Of a stretch of DNA of 64,000 nucleotides, positions 1-8,856 are shown in pieces. The stretch covers positions 372,001 through 436,000 of the forward strand of contig NZ_JBGJKZ010000001.1 in assembly GCF_041359055.1 (NCBI RefSeq), in the 5' to 3' direction. Below the pieces are notes generated by a model that was given only the letters and a program-made list of their open reading frames with translations, was not told the DNA's origin and did not search any database. The number at the start of each line of letters is the position of its first letter. The first letter of the stretch is position 1. Position numbers and translations under genes: made by a program. The DNA comes from Paenalcaligenes hominis_A. GTDB lineage: Bacteria > Pseudomonadota > Gammaproteobacteria > Burkholderiales > Burkholderiaceae_B.

Positions 1-1921
1 GGTTGATCATCTGGCCCGTGTCTTGGCCTACCGTGATGTGTTCAATCACCACTTGGCCTGTCTGCTCATGTACTTTTAAGTCAACAATCCACGCCGACCA
101 AGCTGATCCAAAACCGGGGAATTTGCTGTGTATATAACGGGCATAACCAATACCGCGGCCGTACATCCAGCCATTGGCGTCACTGACCCCGCGTGAGCCT
201 TCATGGTGCGGCTTCCATTGCGCCCGCTCAGCAACGGCCAAAATCAAGTCTTGAGCGCGGGGATCTTCATGAAGGTGTTTGACGCGAAAAGCCACTTGGT
301 CATAGCCAATAGCATGGGCTAACTCATCAATCATGCACTCATGGGCAAATGAGTTCGGTAAAGCGGAAACCCCCCGTAACCATGAAGCACGCACAATAGG
401 TGCCATGTCATTACACACAATATGTTGACTGGGGTAGGTATAGGGAGGTACCGCGGTACGGTCACCCATTTGTAAGGTGCGTGGTTGGGCCGAGGTGTGC
501 CCAGTTAACAGAGCGGCCAATAGCGGCGCATCATTAGACGGATAATGCGTTTGAAATTCATAGCGCACAAGTTCGCCATCGGGAGTCACGCTGGCTTTGT
601 TTTTCATAAGCTGCGCGGCGCCTTTAGGCTCCCATGCGTGCTCTTGCTCTCGCGTTAATTGAAGGCGTATAGGTCGTTGTGTGAGCTTGGAAATCAGTAA
701 TGCATCCGCACACACATCATCGGCACAATTGCGACCATAACAGCCTGATGCTTCGTGGCGAATAATTTCTATAGTGCCTTCGTCTATGTCAAAAAGCTCA
801 CTCAGTTGGGTGCGCAGCATATGCGGGTTTTGGCTACCCGACCAAACTTGCACCAAACTACTATCATAAATAGCTACAGCACAGGAAGGGCCAATTGAAG
901 CGTGCAACTGAAAGGGCCAAACGTATTCATTTGCCAACTCTATGCAGTTGTCAGGTGCAGCGCTTTCTGCAGATGTGTCTTTCAAAAGGCGAGGTGTAGA
1001 GAAATGGTTGTCTACCGCATCACGTAGACACGACAAGTCTACTAGCTCTGGTGGCGTGTGCCACGTTACGATTAGCTCGCGTGCGGCTTGAGCGGCATGC
1101 TCTTCGCGTTGCGCCACCACTGCAACAAAATCGCCTTGTTGTACGACCTCTATGTCGGGACTAATGTGCTGGACTGAATTGGCATCCACTGAAATTAAGC
1201 TTTTGCCAATAAAGTCGCCACTATCACGACCTAAATAGGGTGGGCGCACTACGCGCGCATGCCACATACCGGGCACCTGTACATCGTGCACATAAGTAAA
1301 AGCGCCCACGGCTTTTTTAGGTATATCGACGCGAGGCGAGGATTTACCCACAAGATTAAGCTGCTCTTTGGTTTTTGTAATGATGTTCAGGTCTAAGTAG
1401 GCACGTAGTTGAACAGCGTGTACGGCGTCCTCATAACGAATAGTTAATCCATTAGGACCATAGATAATGCCTTGGGCGGTATGCAGATCTTTTACATTCA
1501 CTTGCCACGTTTGGCTTTGGTGTTGCAGTAAAATTTGCTTGGCTTGCGCAGCGGCTTTGCGCAGCGGCACGGCTGAGATTTGTATAGAAGCGCTAGCAAT
1601 AGTAGGCCCTTGATTGGGCGAAGCGTCTGTGTGGCCCAGTACCATCTGTAGTTGATCTGGGCGTATATCGAGCTCGTCGGCCACAATTTGCCCCAATGCC
1701 GTCTGAATTCCTGTACCCAAATCCACATGACCATTAAATGCAAAGATGCCTTCGTCGGTAATGGCAACAAAAATATCGTCGTGGGCTTGAAGGTACGTGG
1801 AGTTGACTCCAGGCTGACCAGGAGCGGGTGTGGGCGGCAAGCTAGGCTCGCGCACAATAAGCAGGCTGTGAGGGTGAGACAAAAGACGTTTTTGTGTTGA
1901 GCGTGGCGCGCGATCAAACAT
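1..1921 (-). CDS. Molybdopterin-binding subunit of a molybdenum hydroxylase (IorB/NicB type), C-terminus outside window
   Basis: An open minus-strand frame runs from an ATG at 1921 to the window edge, 640 codons without a stop. The N-terminus reads VAITDEGIFAFNGHVDLG then TGIQTALGQIVADEL, the signature of the large subunit of isoquinoline 1-oxidoreductase/nicotinate dehydrogenase-type enzymes. A later block (HARVVRPP ... VVAVVAQREEHAAQAARE) is the region that binds the cofactor in this family. Such subunits hydroxylate N-heterocycles or aldehydes with molybdopterin cytosine dinucleotide and pass electrons to a 2Fe-2S subunit. The catalytic Glu near the C-terminus lies outside the window. The gene is divergent from the 2Fe-2S and cytochrome genes across a 224-bp AT-rich gap. 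The substrate cannot be told from sequence. Confidence 0.85.
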   Translation of the reverse strand, partial: MFDRAPRSTQKRLLSHPHSLLIVREPSLPPTPAPGQPGVNSTYLQAHDDIFVAITDEGIFAFNGHVDLGTGIQTALGQIVADELDIRPDQLQMVLGHTDASPNQGPTIASASIQISAVPLRKAAAQAKQILLQHQSQTWQVNVKDLHTAQGIIYGPNGLTIRYEDAVHAVQLRAYLDLNIITKTKEQLNLVGKSSPRVDIPKKAVGAFTYVHDVQVPGMWHARVVRPPYLGRDSGDFIGKSLISVDANSVQHISPDIEVVQQGDFVAVVAQREEHAAQAARELIVTWHTPPELVDLSCLRDAVDNHFSTPRLLKDTSAESAAPDNCIELANEYVWPFQLHASIGPSCAVAIYDSSLVQVWSGSQNPHMLRTQLSELFDIDEGTIEIIRHEASGCYGRNCADDVCADALLISKLTQRPIRLQLTREQEHAWEPKGAAQLMKNKASVTPDGELVRYEFQTHYPSNDAPLLAALLTGHTSAQPRTLQMGDRTAVPPYTYPSQHIVCNDMAPIVRASWLRGVSALPNSFAHECMIDELAHAIGYDQVAFRVKHLHEDPRAQDLILAVAERAQWKPHHEGSRGVSDANGWMYGRGIGYARYIHSKFPGFGSAWSAWIVDLKVHEQTGQVVIEHITVGQDTGQMIN

Positions 1922-2145
1922 GGTAATTCCTTAACGAGCTGAGCGCTTTTTAAAATGCTTTAAATAGTGTGTGCGCTGTATATAGGTTATATGAAATATT
2001 TTTTTATTGATATAAGTCAGCCATTTTTTAAGTATAAACCCCTAGTGGATAGTGATATTTTTTTCTTTTTAGATTGTTTATATTTAAAGAGAACCATTGT
2101 AGGTTCTGATTTAATAGAGTGTGTAGGCTTTTAATTGGTGGGTTG
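1922..2145. promoter_or_regulatory. Divergent promoter region of the molybdenum hydroxylase locus
   Basis: This gap separates the minus-strand molybdopterin subunit from the plus-strand 2Fe-2S gene. It is strongly AT-rich (runs of T around 1988-2075) and must hold both promoters. I see no convincing operator. Confidence 0.4.
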
Positions 2146-2616
2146 ATGTCTAGTCTTATTTCCATGAAACTGAGTGTAAATGGTCAGGAGAAAACCGTAA
2201 CGGTAAGCCCTGATACGCCATTGTTATATGTGTTGCGCAATGACCTCGGTTTAACGAGTGCAAAATTTGGGTGTGGTCTTGGAGAGTGCGGTGCCTGTAC
2301 GGTATTGGTCGACGGTGTAGCAGCTCGTTCCTGTGTTACCACCTGTGGCGCTGTTCAAGACTACAGTATTACCACCCTAGAAGGACTGGCTGTAGACGGG
2401 CAACCTAATCCCGTTCAACAAGCCTTTATCGACCATCAGGCCGCGCAATGTGGTTATTGTTTAAATGGCATGATTATGACGGTACAAGCCTTATTGTTAC
2501 GCAATCCGCACCCTTCCCAAGAGGAGATTCGTAACGAATTACGCCATAATCTATGTCGATGTGGGACTCACATAGAAATTCTCGCCGCGGCGCACGCTGC
2601 AGCCTACCCGGCTTAG
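2146..2616 (+). CDS. 2Fe-2S subunit of molybdenum hydroxylase (IorA/NicA type)
   Basis: A 156-residue ferredoxin-like electron-transfer subunit. The N-terminal plant-type 2Fe-2S motif reads CGCGLGECGACTV, and the C-terminal cluster has CGYCLNGMIM and LCRCGTH, which is the standard two-cluster layout and length of the family. An earlier GTG (2119) is in frame, but I chose ATG 2146 because GGTGGG lies just before it and conservation begins near MKLSVNGQ. It is followed after 9 bp by the cytochrome fusion gene with a GGAGAG ribosome site, so the two are co-transcribed. The partner catalytic subunit is most probably the divergent gene at the left edge. Confidence 0.93.
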   Translation: MSSLISMKLSVNGQEKTVTVSPDTPLLYVLRNDLGLTSAKFGCGLGECGACTVLVDGVAARSCVTTCGAVQDYSITTLEGLAVDGQPNPVQQAFIDHQAAQCGYCLNGMIMTVQALLLRNPHPSQEEIRNELRHNLCRCGTHIEILAAAHAAAYPA

Positions 2617-2625
2617 GAGAGAGCA

Positions 2626-5433
2626 ATGAGTCCACGTTCCTTGGCTACGCTTCGTTTTAATAACCAACAACTAACCGCAGCCCCCCAGTTACCGGCGACG
2701 GCCTATTTTTTATATGGTGCTGTGATTTACCCAGCGGCCGATGTATTGGCTGCTTTAACCGAAACAGATCCAGATCAAAGTCCATCGGTTGATTGGACAG
2801 CGGCACAACAGGTGCCGGGGGTGGTGAAATGCATACAACACCATCATTTTTTGGCTATTGTGGCTGCTCAACAGCATGCTGCGTATCAAGCGCGAGACAG
2901 AGTAGAGGTCGATTGGGGGCGTGCATCGAACACAGCTTCTTGGTCTCATAACGACGCCTATAGCTGGGACAGTAGTGTAGATAATACCGCAGCCTGGGCT
3001 GTGGCCCATTTTGTTGATCAACAACTTCATTTGTGGTTAAGCACAGCTTATCCGCGTCAATTGCAGTCTGAGCTAGCGGTAGTAACTGGGTTAAGTCCAG
3101 ATCAGATTCTTCTCTATCAAAGTACAACACCTTTAACCGAATCCTATGACGTTGCCGTAGAGGCGGCGTTGATTGCTTTAGAAGTAGACCAGCCTATATA
3201 TAGACAGGCGCAATCGCAGTTACAGGTGATTCGACTGGCGCTAAGTGACACTGCTGATACTACTTGGCAAGCCAATGTGCACCCAGGTTTAGGTACCTCG
3301 GTGGCTGCGCGTTTGCTAGGTTGGAATGCGCCTCAGCCTGCTGGCGTTGAAGTTCGTACTGATTACGTGAAAACAACGGTTGCTAATCACATAGAGTGGG
3401 TAGCCCCAACCGGACAACAGGCCGATTATGCCGCTGCTCTAAGCTTTGCGGCAGAGTCCGAGTTTGATGAGCTCCAACGGGCCCAAGGACAAGACCCTTT
3501 GCAGGCACGCTTAACGCAAATGCATGATGAGCGTGGTAAAAATCTGATTCAGCGCGCGGCTACTCAAGCCGGCTGGGTCAATGCAACCGGTGAAGTCTAT
3601 ACCCCACAAAAGCCAGACCATGGCTATGGTTTTGCCTATGTTAAAGCCTTTGATTACGAACAGCAGCCCGCCCAAGAAGTGTGGTCGGCATGGGCCGTTG
3701 AGCTCAAATACGATGCAACCGAACAGCAGTTAAATTTGAATAAAGTGACGGTTGCTTTTGATACGGATCAGCACAGTGCGCCGATTGATTCGGCCCAAAC
3801 ACAGATCAAGCACCGAATTTCACAATGGACCCAGCAGTTGTTGGGTTTGGCGGGTACCAAACCCGTTTCTACAGAAACCTCGTCCACCGAGCCGACGAGT
3901 GCAGCAACGGATCTAGCCCATATTCAGGTATTTAATCAAAGCCCAGTGGTGGGGCAGTCGTTAGCGTGGAGCAAAACCGTTGAGCTACCGGCAGCAGCGG
4001 CTATTGCCAATGCGGTCAAGGACGCAACGCAGGTTCGGCTCTATCATGCGCCTCTGGATTTAACACTAGCAACGCAGCGCTTAACAGGTCGCCAAGCCCG
4101 TTTAAACAAAGCAAAAAAACGGTGGGCTTGGGCCGGTGGCATGATGAGTGCCCTGACTGGAGCATTATTAGTAGCGGCACCTTGGCGTCCAGCCATTCCA
4201 CCTGTGAATCAAGTAGACACCAGTATTTTTTCGAACCAAGCCATTGAGCGTGGGCGTTTGGTGGCGCTCGCAGGCGACTGTATGGTGTGTCACACTACGG
4301 AAGACGGTAAAACCAATGCAGGTGGCTTAGGCTTAGACACGCCCTTTGGTACCATTTACACCACGAATATCACGCCTGATAAAGAAACCGGCATTGGTGC
4401 GTGGTCGTATAAAGCCTTTGAACGCGCTATGCGCGATGGCATCCACCGTGATGGGTCCCATTTATATCCTGCTTTTCCTTATACTTCTTATGCACAGCTG
4501 AGTGATGAGGATCTGCAGTCTTTGTATGCGTATTTAATGGTGCAAGAGCCTGTATACGCACCCAACAAAACAAACGAGCTGCCTTTTCCGTTTAGCTTTA
4601 GGCCTGCCTTAGCAGGATGGAACACCTTGTTTCATAAAGAGCGCCAAGCCTATCAATACCAAGACGATCAATCACAGCTATGGAATCGTGGGGCGTACCT
4701 TGTAAATAGTAGTGGTCACTGTGCTGCGTGTCATTCGCCACGTAATGCGCTTGGCGGTGAAAAACGCGGGCAATATTTCTTAGCGGGGGGTGAGGCCGAT
4801 GGCTGGGAGGCACCTGCTTTGAATGCATTATCTAAAGCGCCCGTAGCATGGACCGAAAATGAGCTTTATCAGTATTTGCGCACCGGGCAGTCGACGCAGC
4901 ATGGTGTAGCAGCAGGTCCTATGGGACCTATTATTGCTGGATTAGCAGAGCTGCCTGAGTACGATGTACGTGCCATGTCGCATTATTTAATGAACATAGA
5001 TGGGCAAAAAGCAGCAGTGCCCGCGACGGTAGCCTCGGGCAGTGCCAGTGTGGCGCAAGTTGAGCAAACAGCACAAACAGGTGACGTTGATGTATGGTTA
5101 ATGCCTGGTAAAACGATTTACGAGGGGGCTTGTGCCGTGTGTCATGATAGCCAGTCGGGTCCAGCGTTATTTGGCTATAGACCGTCTTTGGCATTAAATA
5201 CCAATGTGCATAGTGACAAACCCGATAATTTAATTCAGGTCATTATGCACGGCATTACGCGGCCTTCAGCCTCAGGTTTAGGCAATATGCCTGCTTTTAA
5301 ACATAGCCTTAATGATTCACAACTGGTTGATTTGTTAAAGTATTTGCGCAAACAGTATGCACCTGAAGCCCCAGCGTGGGCTAATCTCTTAGAGAAAGTT
5401 CAACAAATTCGTCAACAACCCGGTCATCTCTAA
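2626..5433 (+). CDS. Triheme cytochrome c fused to a degenerate molybdopterin-subunit domain
   Basis: A 935-residue protein. Residues ~530-935 carry three CxxCH haem sites (CMVCH, CAACH, CAVCH), as in the cytochrome subunits of alcohol, aldehyde and nicotinate dehydrogenases, which pass electrons to the respiratory chain. A hydrophobic segment (~505-525, WAGGMMSALTGALLVAAP) precedes them and could anchor the cytochrome part in the periplasm. Residues 1-400 align by eye with the middle of the neighbouring molybdopterin subunit (VPGVVKCI ... FLAIVAAQQHAAYQARD; later LWLSTAYPRQLQSEL) but lack the glycine-rich cofactor block and the C-terminal catalytic part. In P. putida NicB a complete molybdopterin domain is fused to cytochromes. 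Here a degenerate copy is fused while an apparently intact one is encoded separately. Confidence 0.85.
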   Translation: MSPRSLATLRFNNQQLTAAPQLPATAYFLYGAVIYPAADVLAALTETDPDQSPSVDWTAAQQVPGVVKCIQHHHFLAIVAAQQHAAYQARDRVEVDWGRASNTASWSHNDAYSWDSSVDNTAAWAVAHFVDQQLHLWLSTAYPRQLQSELAVVTGLSPDQILLYQSTTPLTESYDVAVEAALIALEVDQPIYRQAQSQLQVIRLALSDTADTTWQANVHPGLGTSVAARLLGWNAPQPAGVEVRTDYVKTTVANHIEWVAPTGQQADYAAALSFAAESEFDELQRAQGQDPLQARLTQMHDERGKNLIQRAATQAGWVNATGEVYTPQKPDHGYGFAYVKAFDYEQQPAQEVWSAWAVELKYDATEQQLNLNKVTVAFDTDQHSAPIDSAQTQIKHRISQWTQQLLGLAGTKPVSTETSSTEPTSAATDLAHIQVFNQSPVVGQSLAWSKTVELPAAAAIANAVKDATQVRLYHAPLDLTLATQRLTGRQARLNKAKKRWAWAGGMMSALTGALLVAAPWRPAIPPVNQVDTSIFSNQAIERGRLVALAGDCMVCHTTEDGKTNAGGLGLDTPFGTIYTTNITPDKETGIGAWSYKAFERAMRDGIHRDGSHLYPAFPYTSYAQLSDEDLQSLYAYLMVQEPVYAPNKTNELPFPFSFRPALAGWNTLFHKERQAYQYQDDQSQLWNRGAYLVNSSGHCAACHSPRNALGGEKRGQYFLAGGEADGWEAPALNALSKAPVAWTENELYQYLRTGQSTQHGVAAGPMGPIIAGLAELPEYDVRAMSHYLMNIDGQKAAVPATVASGSASVAQVEQTAQTGDVDVWLMPGKTIYEGACAVCHDSQSGPALFGYRPSLALNTNVHSDKPDNLIQVIMHGITRPSASGLGNMPAFKHSLNDSQLVDLLKYLRKQYAPEAPAWANLLEKVQQIRQQPGHL

Positions 5434-5446
5434 TAGCATTCACATC

Positions 5447-6475
5447 ATGGAAAGCATCGATCTCTTAGTGCTCAGACAGTTAAACGCTTGGCGTCAAGCA
5501 TCTCAGCATGCGGTATTAGTGACGGTGTTACAGACGTGGGGGTCGTCCCCACGCCCAGTGGGTGCCATGATGGCTATTCGTGAAGACGGGCGTGTAGTGG
5601 GTTCTGTGTCTGGGGGCTGTATAGAGGATGATTTAATCCGTCAGTTTAGTCAGACCGGTGCATTAGCGGCTCAGGCTTTGCAACTACCACAACGGCGTCA
5701 GTATGGTGTTAGTGCCGAGGAGGCGCACCGCTTTGGTTTGCCCTGTGGTGGCACCATTGAACTCTTATTAGAGTACAACCCAAAAGCCTCTCAACTAAGG
5801 CAGCTATTAGATCAGCTAGATCAAGGTATGTTAATGACCCGCTCTTTGCATCTGACAACAGGTACAGTGCGCTTGCAGCAAAGCATACAGTCAGAGGCAC
5901 TTTACTTTGACGACGAGTGGTTACATGTGGGTTTTGGGCCGCGGTTCCGTATGTTGTTAATTGGTGCGGGACAATTAAGCGAGTATCTTGCTACGATGGC
6001 ACTTTTTAATGGCTTTGAGGTTACGGTCTGTGATCCTCGACACCAATACCATCAAGGGTGGGCGGTGGACAAGGTTCAACTGGTAACGGGTATGCCTGAC
6101 GATGAGGTGGTCACCTTTGGGCCTGACCCACGTTCGTGCATTATTGCTTTAACTCACGACCCAAAATTGGATGATCTGGCCTTGCTCGAGGCTTTAGCTT
6201 CGCCAGCCTTCTATGTGGGCGCTATCGGTTCTAGAAAAAATCACGCGTTGCGTCGTGCCCGTATGATTGAGCACTTAGAGCAAACGGAACAGAGTCTTGC
6301 TAAATTAAAAGGCCCCATTGGTATTTATATAGGTAGTAAAACCCCTGCAGAAATTGCTGTCAGTATTATGGCTGAAGTGATTGCTTATAAAAATAAAGTA
6401 GTGTTGCCAAGTCAGTTAAATGTGCAGCTAGCAAAAGATCACGCTGATAGAGTGTACGAGTGGGAACAGACATAG
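5447..6475 (+). CDS. XdhC/CoxI-family molybdenum cofactor maturation protein
   Basis: 342 residues. The N-terminus contains TWGSSPRPVGAMMAI and GSVSGGCIEDDLI, the XdhC_CoxI signature, and the C-terminus has a Rossmann-type domain (LLIGAGQLSEYLATMA; FYVGAIGSRKNHALRR). XdhC proteins bind the molybdenum cofactor, aid its sulfuration and hand it to the apo-hydroxylase. The gene starts 13 bp after the cytochrome fusion and overlaps the next gene by 16 bp, so it belongs to the same transcript and presumably serves the hydroxylase encoded beside it. Confidence 0.9.
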   Translation: MESIDLLVLRQLNAWRQASQHAVLVTVLQTWGSSPRPVGAMMAIREDGRVVGSVSGGCIEDDLIRQFSQTGALAAQALQLPQRRQYGVSAEEAHRFGLPCGGTIELLLEYNPKASQLRQLLDQLDQGMLMTRSLHLTTGTVRLQQSIQSEALYFDDEWLHVGFGPRFRMLLIGAGQLSEYLATMALFNGFEVTVCDPRHQYHQGWAVDKVQLVTGMPDDEVVTFGPDPRSCIIALTHDPKLDDLALLEALASPAFYVGAIGSRKNHALRRARMIEHLEQTEQSLAKLKGPIGIYIGSKTPAEIAVSIMAEVIAYKNKVVLPSQLNVQLAKDHADRVYEWEQT

Positions 6476-7059
6476 TACGCACCGGGATCGTGTTGGCAGC
6501 AGGTAGAGGCACACGATTTGATCCGTCAGGTCAACATAACAAATTATTAATCACTTTAGTGCATGGTAATAGCGTATTACGTAGTAGTTGTTTGGCTTTG
6601 ATGTCTCATGTTGATGAGCTAGTGGTGGTGTTACGAGAACCGTGTCCTCGTATTGAGGCTGAGCTTAGGACATTGCAGCTACGCTATGTGTATTGTGAAC
6701 AAGCGGATCAAGGTTTAGGGTATAGCTTGGCTTGCGGTATTCAACACACACACCCTCAACAAGCTTGGGTAGTTAGTTTGGGTGATTTACCCTTTGTGCA
6801 GAGCACTACTTATTCTATCTTATTGGCTAATCACGCTACCTATGGTGGCATTGTGCGTCCTAGCTATCAGCAACAGATTGGGCATCCTGTTGTGTTTTCT
6901 GCCTCTTTAGCCGACGAGTTAGCACAGGTACGGTATGCTGATGGTCCTAAACATATTTTTAAAAAATACGCGGATCAGAGCCGAGTCCTAGCTGTTAGCG
7001 ACGCAGGCGTTTGCGCTGACATTGATTATCCTCGCCATCGTTATCGCTGCCCGTACTAG
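6460..7059 (+). CDS. MocA/MobA-like molybdenum cofactor nucleotidyltransferase
   Basis: 199 residues with the nucleotidyltransferase start GIVLAAGRGTRFDPSGQHNKLL and an SLGDLPFV metal-binding motif. Family members such as MocA add CMP to molybdopterin to make the dinucleotide used by xanthine-dehydrogenase-type enzymes. The GTG start at 6460 lies within xdhC (16-bp overlap), indicating translational coupling. It is the last gene of the operon; a hairpin with a T-run follows at 7083. Whether it prefers CTP or GTP cannot be told from sequence, but the enzyme family next door argues for CTP. Confidence 0.85.
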   Translation: MGTDIVRTGIVLAAGRGTRFDPSGQHNKLLITLVHGNSVLRSSCLALMSHVDELVVVLREPCPRIEAELRTLQLRYVYCEQADQGLGYSLACGIQHTHPQQAWVVSLGDLPFVQSTTYSILLANHATYGGIVRPSYQQQIGHPVVFSASLADELAQVRYADGPKHIFKKYADQSRVLAVSDAGVCADIDYPRHRYRCPY

Positions 7060-7082
7060 TTTTTAGCGGTTAAAGTCCTTTT

Positions 7083-7124
7083 ACCATCACAGCTCGTTGC
7101 TCCGAGATATGATGGTTTTTTTTA
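7083..7124 (+). terminator. Rho-independent terminator of the molybdenum hydroxylase operon
   Basis: Inverted repeat ACCATCA (7083-7089) / TGATGGT (7110-7116), with a possible inner CTC/GAG stem, followed by an eight-T run. Confidence 0.75.
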
Positions 7125-7170
7125 TTTGTGGTGCTTTCTGCCTATTTCTCATTAATTGAGACATTTTATT

Positions 7171-7198
7171 TTGATTATTGTTATTTTGAGCGTAGAAT
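7171..7198 (+). promoter_or_regulatory. Candidate sigma-70 promoter of the YeiH-like gene
   Basis: TTGATT (7171-7176) and TAGAAT (7193-7198) are separated by 16 bp and lie 32 bp before the start codon. Assigned by eye only. Confidence 0.35.
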
Positions 7199-7230
7199 AA
7201 GCCTATGCCGATTAATTATTAGGATGAGTT

Positions 7231-8301
7231 ATGGGAGCAACCACTGCACACGTTTCTACGGCAGAGCCACAGCAAAAGTCGGCTCGACCTCAAGTAAAAC
7301 AGACTGATACACCACGTAAGCCATCTATTTGGCAGGGCATTGCTTTAGCAGCAGGCCTAGCCATCGTTGCTACGGCATTAGGTAAATGGCTACCCACTGT
7401 AGGTGGACCAGTGTTTGCCATTGTGTTGGGTTTAGTCATTCGCAACAGTTTAGGTATGTTGCCTGTTTTTCAACCCGGTCTAGCCTTTGCCTCGAAAAAG
7501 GTACTGCAGTGGTCGATTATTGCATTGGGATTTGGTTTGAGTTTTACTCAAGTAGTACAAACCGGTTTTGAGTCGCTGTGGGTGACTTTAATCACCATGG
7601 CAGCCGCTTTTATTGTGGCAGCTGTATTGGGGCGAGCGCTAGGTATACCAGATAAATTACGCACTCTAATTGGGGCTGGTACCGCCATCTGTGGCGGCTC
7701 TGCCATCGCAGCTGTTGCTCCTATTATTAAACCCGAAGAACATGAAACCGCTTTTGCGATTTCCACTATTTTTCTTTTTAACGTAGTGGCAGTGCTGGTG
7801 TTTCCTTTTTTTGGGCATGCCTTAAATATGACAGACATTGGCTTTGGCTTATGGGCTGGCACAGCGATCAACGATACCTCGTCGGTGGTAGCCGCGGCGT
7901 ATAGTTACAGTACCGAGGCGGGTGACTATGCCACCGTAGTAAAACTGACACGTGCTACGTTTATTATTCCTATCTGTTTGTTTTATGTGTTTTTAGAAGT
8001 ACGGCGTCAGCAACAACAAGGTGGGGGCTTTAGTATTCAGCGTCTTATTCCTTGGTTTATTGTGTGGTTTGTAGTGGCTTCTATGGTGCGCTCTACCGGC
8101 GTATTGCCTGCCGAAGTATTAAGCGTGCTGCAAACTATAGCCCAGTTTTTAATGGTGCTTGCACTAGCAGCCATTGGTTTATCCAGCAATATGCGCTTAA
8201 TGGCGCGTACTGGTTGGCGTCCAGTGGTATTGGGTCTTGGGGTTTGGGTGGCTGTAGCGGTAACTAGTTTAGCAGTACAGCTTTATAGTGGTGCTTGGTA
8301 A
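7231..8301 (+). CDS. YeiH-family putative sulfate exporter (UPF0324)
   Basis: 356 residues with about ten hydrophobic segments. Family motifs include IRNSLGM, GAGTAICGGSAIAAVAPII and GLWAGTAINDTSSVVAAA, the latter two being the conserved signatures of the YeiH/PSE family. The first ~40 residues are polar (PQQKSARPQVKQTD) and probably cytoplasmic. The family is annotated as sulfate exporters, though biochemical proof is thin. Its place between a molybdoenzyme operon and a sulfite-producing taurine locus fits export of a sulfur oxyanion. It has its own candidate promoter and a strong terminator at 8340, so it is a single-gene unit. Confidence 0.85.
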   Translation: MGATTAHVSTAEPQQKSARPQVKQTDTPRKPSIWQGIALAAGLAIVATALGKWLPTVGGPVFAIVLGLVIRNSLGMLPVFQPGLAFASKKVLQWSIIALGFGLSFTQVVQTGFESLWVTLITMAAAFIVAAVLGRALGIPDKLRTLIGAGTAICGGSAIAAVAPIIKPEEHETAFAISTIFLFNVVAVLVFPFFGHALNMTDIGFGLWAGTAINDTSSVVAAAYSYSTEAGDYATVVKLTRATFIIPICLFYVFLEVRRQQQQGGGFSIQRLIPWFIVWFVVASMVRSTGVLPAEVLSVLQTIAQFLMVLALAAIGLSSNMRLMARTGWRPVVLGLGVWVAVAVTSLAVQLYSGAW

Positions 8302-8339
8302 AACGCTCTCCAAAAATAATAACTAGGTGGTTCTCATTG

Positions 8340-8367
8340 GCTCTTCCCTAGGGAAGAGCTTTTTTTT
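8340..8367 (+). terminator. Terminator after the YeiH-like gene
   Basis: A perfect 20-bp palindrome (GCTCTTCCC/GGGAAGAGC arms around TA) at 8340-8359 is followed by eight T. Its T-run touches the 3' end of the convergent gene. Confidence 0.85.
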
Positions 8368-8779
8368 ATCTAGCGTATTGCTGTAAGAACTCATTGGCTA
8401 GCATGGCTAATGCGTGATCATCGGCCAAACTGCGTCCGCTTATTCCTACAGCCCCGATCTGAGTGGCGTTTATTTCTAGAGGTACGCCGCCAGGTAAAGC
8501 GCACAAGGCTGGGTCCATAAAATCACTAAGTGATAAGGACTCACGTTGCAAACGCTCCTGCAAAGCTAAAGTGCTACTACCAAATCGTGCTGCACTGTAT
8601 GCTTTGGCCTGCGCAATAGAAATAGTACGTACTGGGGCGGCGTCCATGCGTAGAAAATACTGCAGTGCCCCGTCTGGATTGCTTAACGCAATACACACAG
8701 GGGCTAAGCCATCTGCTTGGGCTTGCTGAACCAGCCAGTGCCCAAGCGATTGAGAGAGGGAGTCGGTAAGTAAAGGCAT
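8366..8779 (-). CDS. GlcG/HbpS-like protein (DUF336 family)
   Basis: 137 residues beginning MPLLTDSLSQSLGHW. The conserved stretch AKAYSAARFGSSTLAL, then ALCALPGGVPLEI and IGAVGISGRSLADDHALA, identify the GlcG/HbpS family (haem-binding HbpS in Streptomyces, GlcG in glycolate operons); no enzyme activity is established. An upstream ATG at 8815 exists, but it lies inside the hairpin that ends the tauE message (8802-8832), so ATG 8779 is preferred. It is downstream of pta-tauE on the same strand and would be expressed by read-through or its own promoter. It is common as an accessory gene in carbon-catabolic operons. Confidence 0.75.
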   Translation of the reverse strand: MPLLTDSLSQSLGHWLVQQAQADGLAPVCIALSNPDGALQYFLRMDAAPVRTISIAQAKAYSAARFGSSTLALQERLQRESLSLSDFMDPALCALPGGVPLEINATQIGAVGISGRSLADDHALAMLANEFLQQYAR

Positions 8780-8801
8780 AAGTATTTTTTCACGTATAAA
8801 A

Positions 8802-8832
8802 AAGCGATAAGCCATGCACAGACTTATCGCTT
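8802..8832 (-). terminator. Terminator/attenuator between tauE and the HbpS-like gene
   Basis: Perfect 10-bp inverted repeat AAGCGATAAG (8802-8811) / CTTATCGCTT (8823-8832) with an 11-nt loop. Read on the minus strand it is followed by T's. It decides the downstream start codon. Confidence 0.75.
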
Positions 8833-8856
8833 AAAAAGATATAAAGAAAATAACAG

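Noticed and set aside
1498..1917. 139-residue minus-strand ORF in a second frame at the left edge
   Set aside because: It is a shadow of the molybdopterin subunit gene, whose true frame is open to the window edge and shows strong family motifs.
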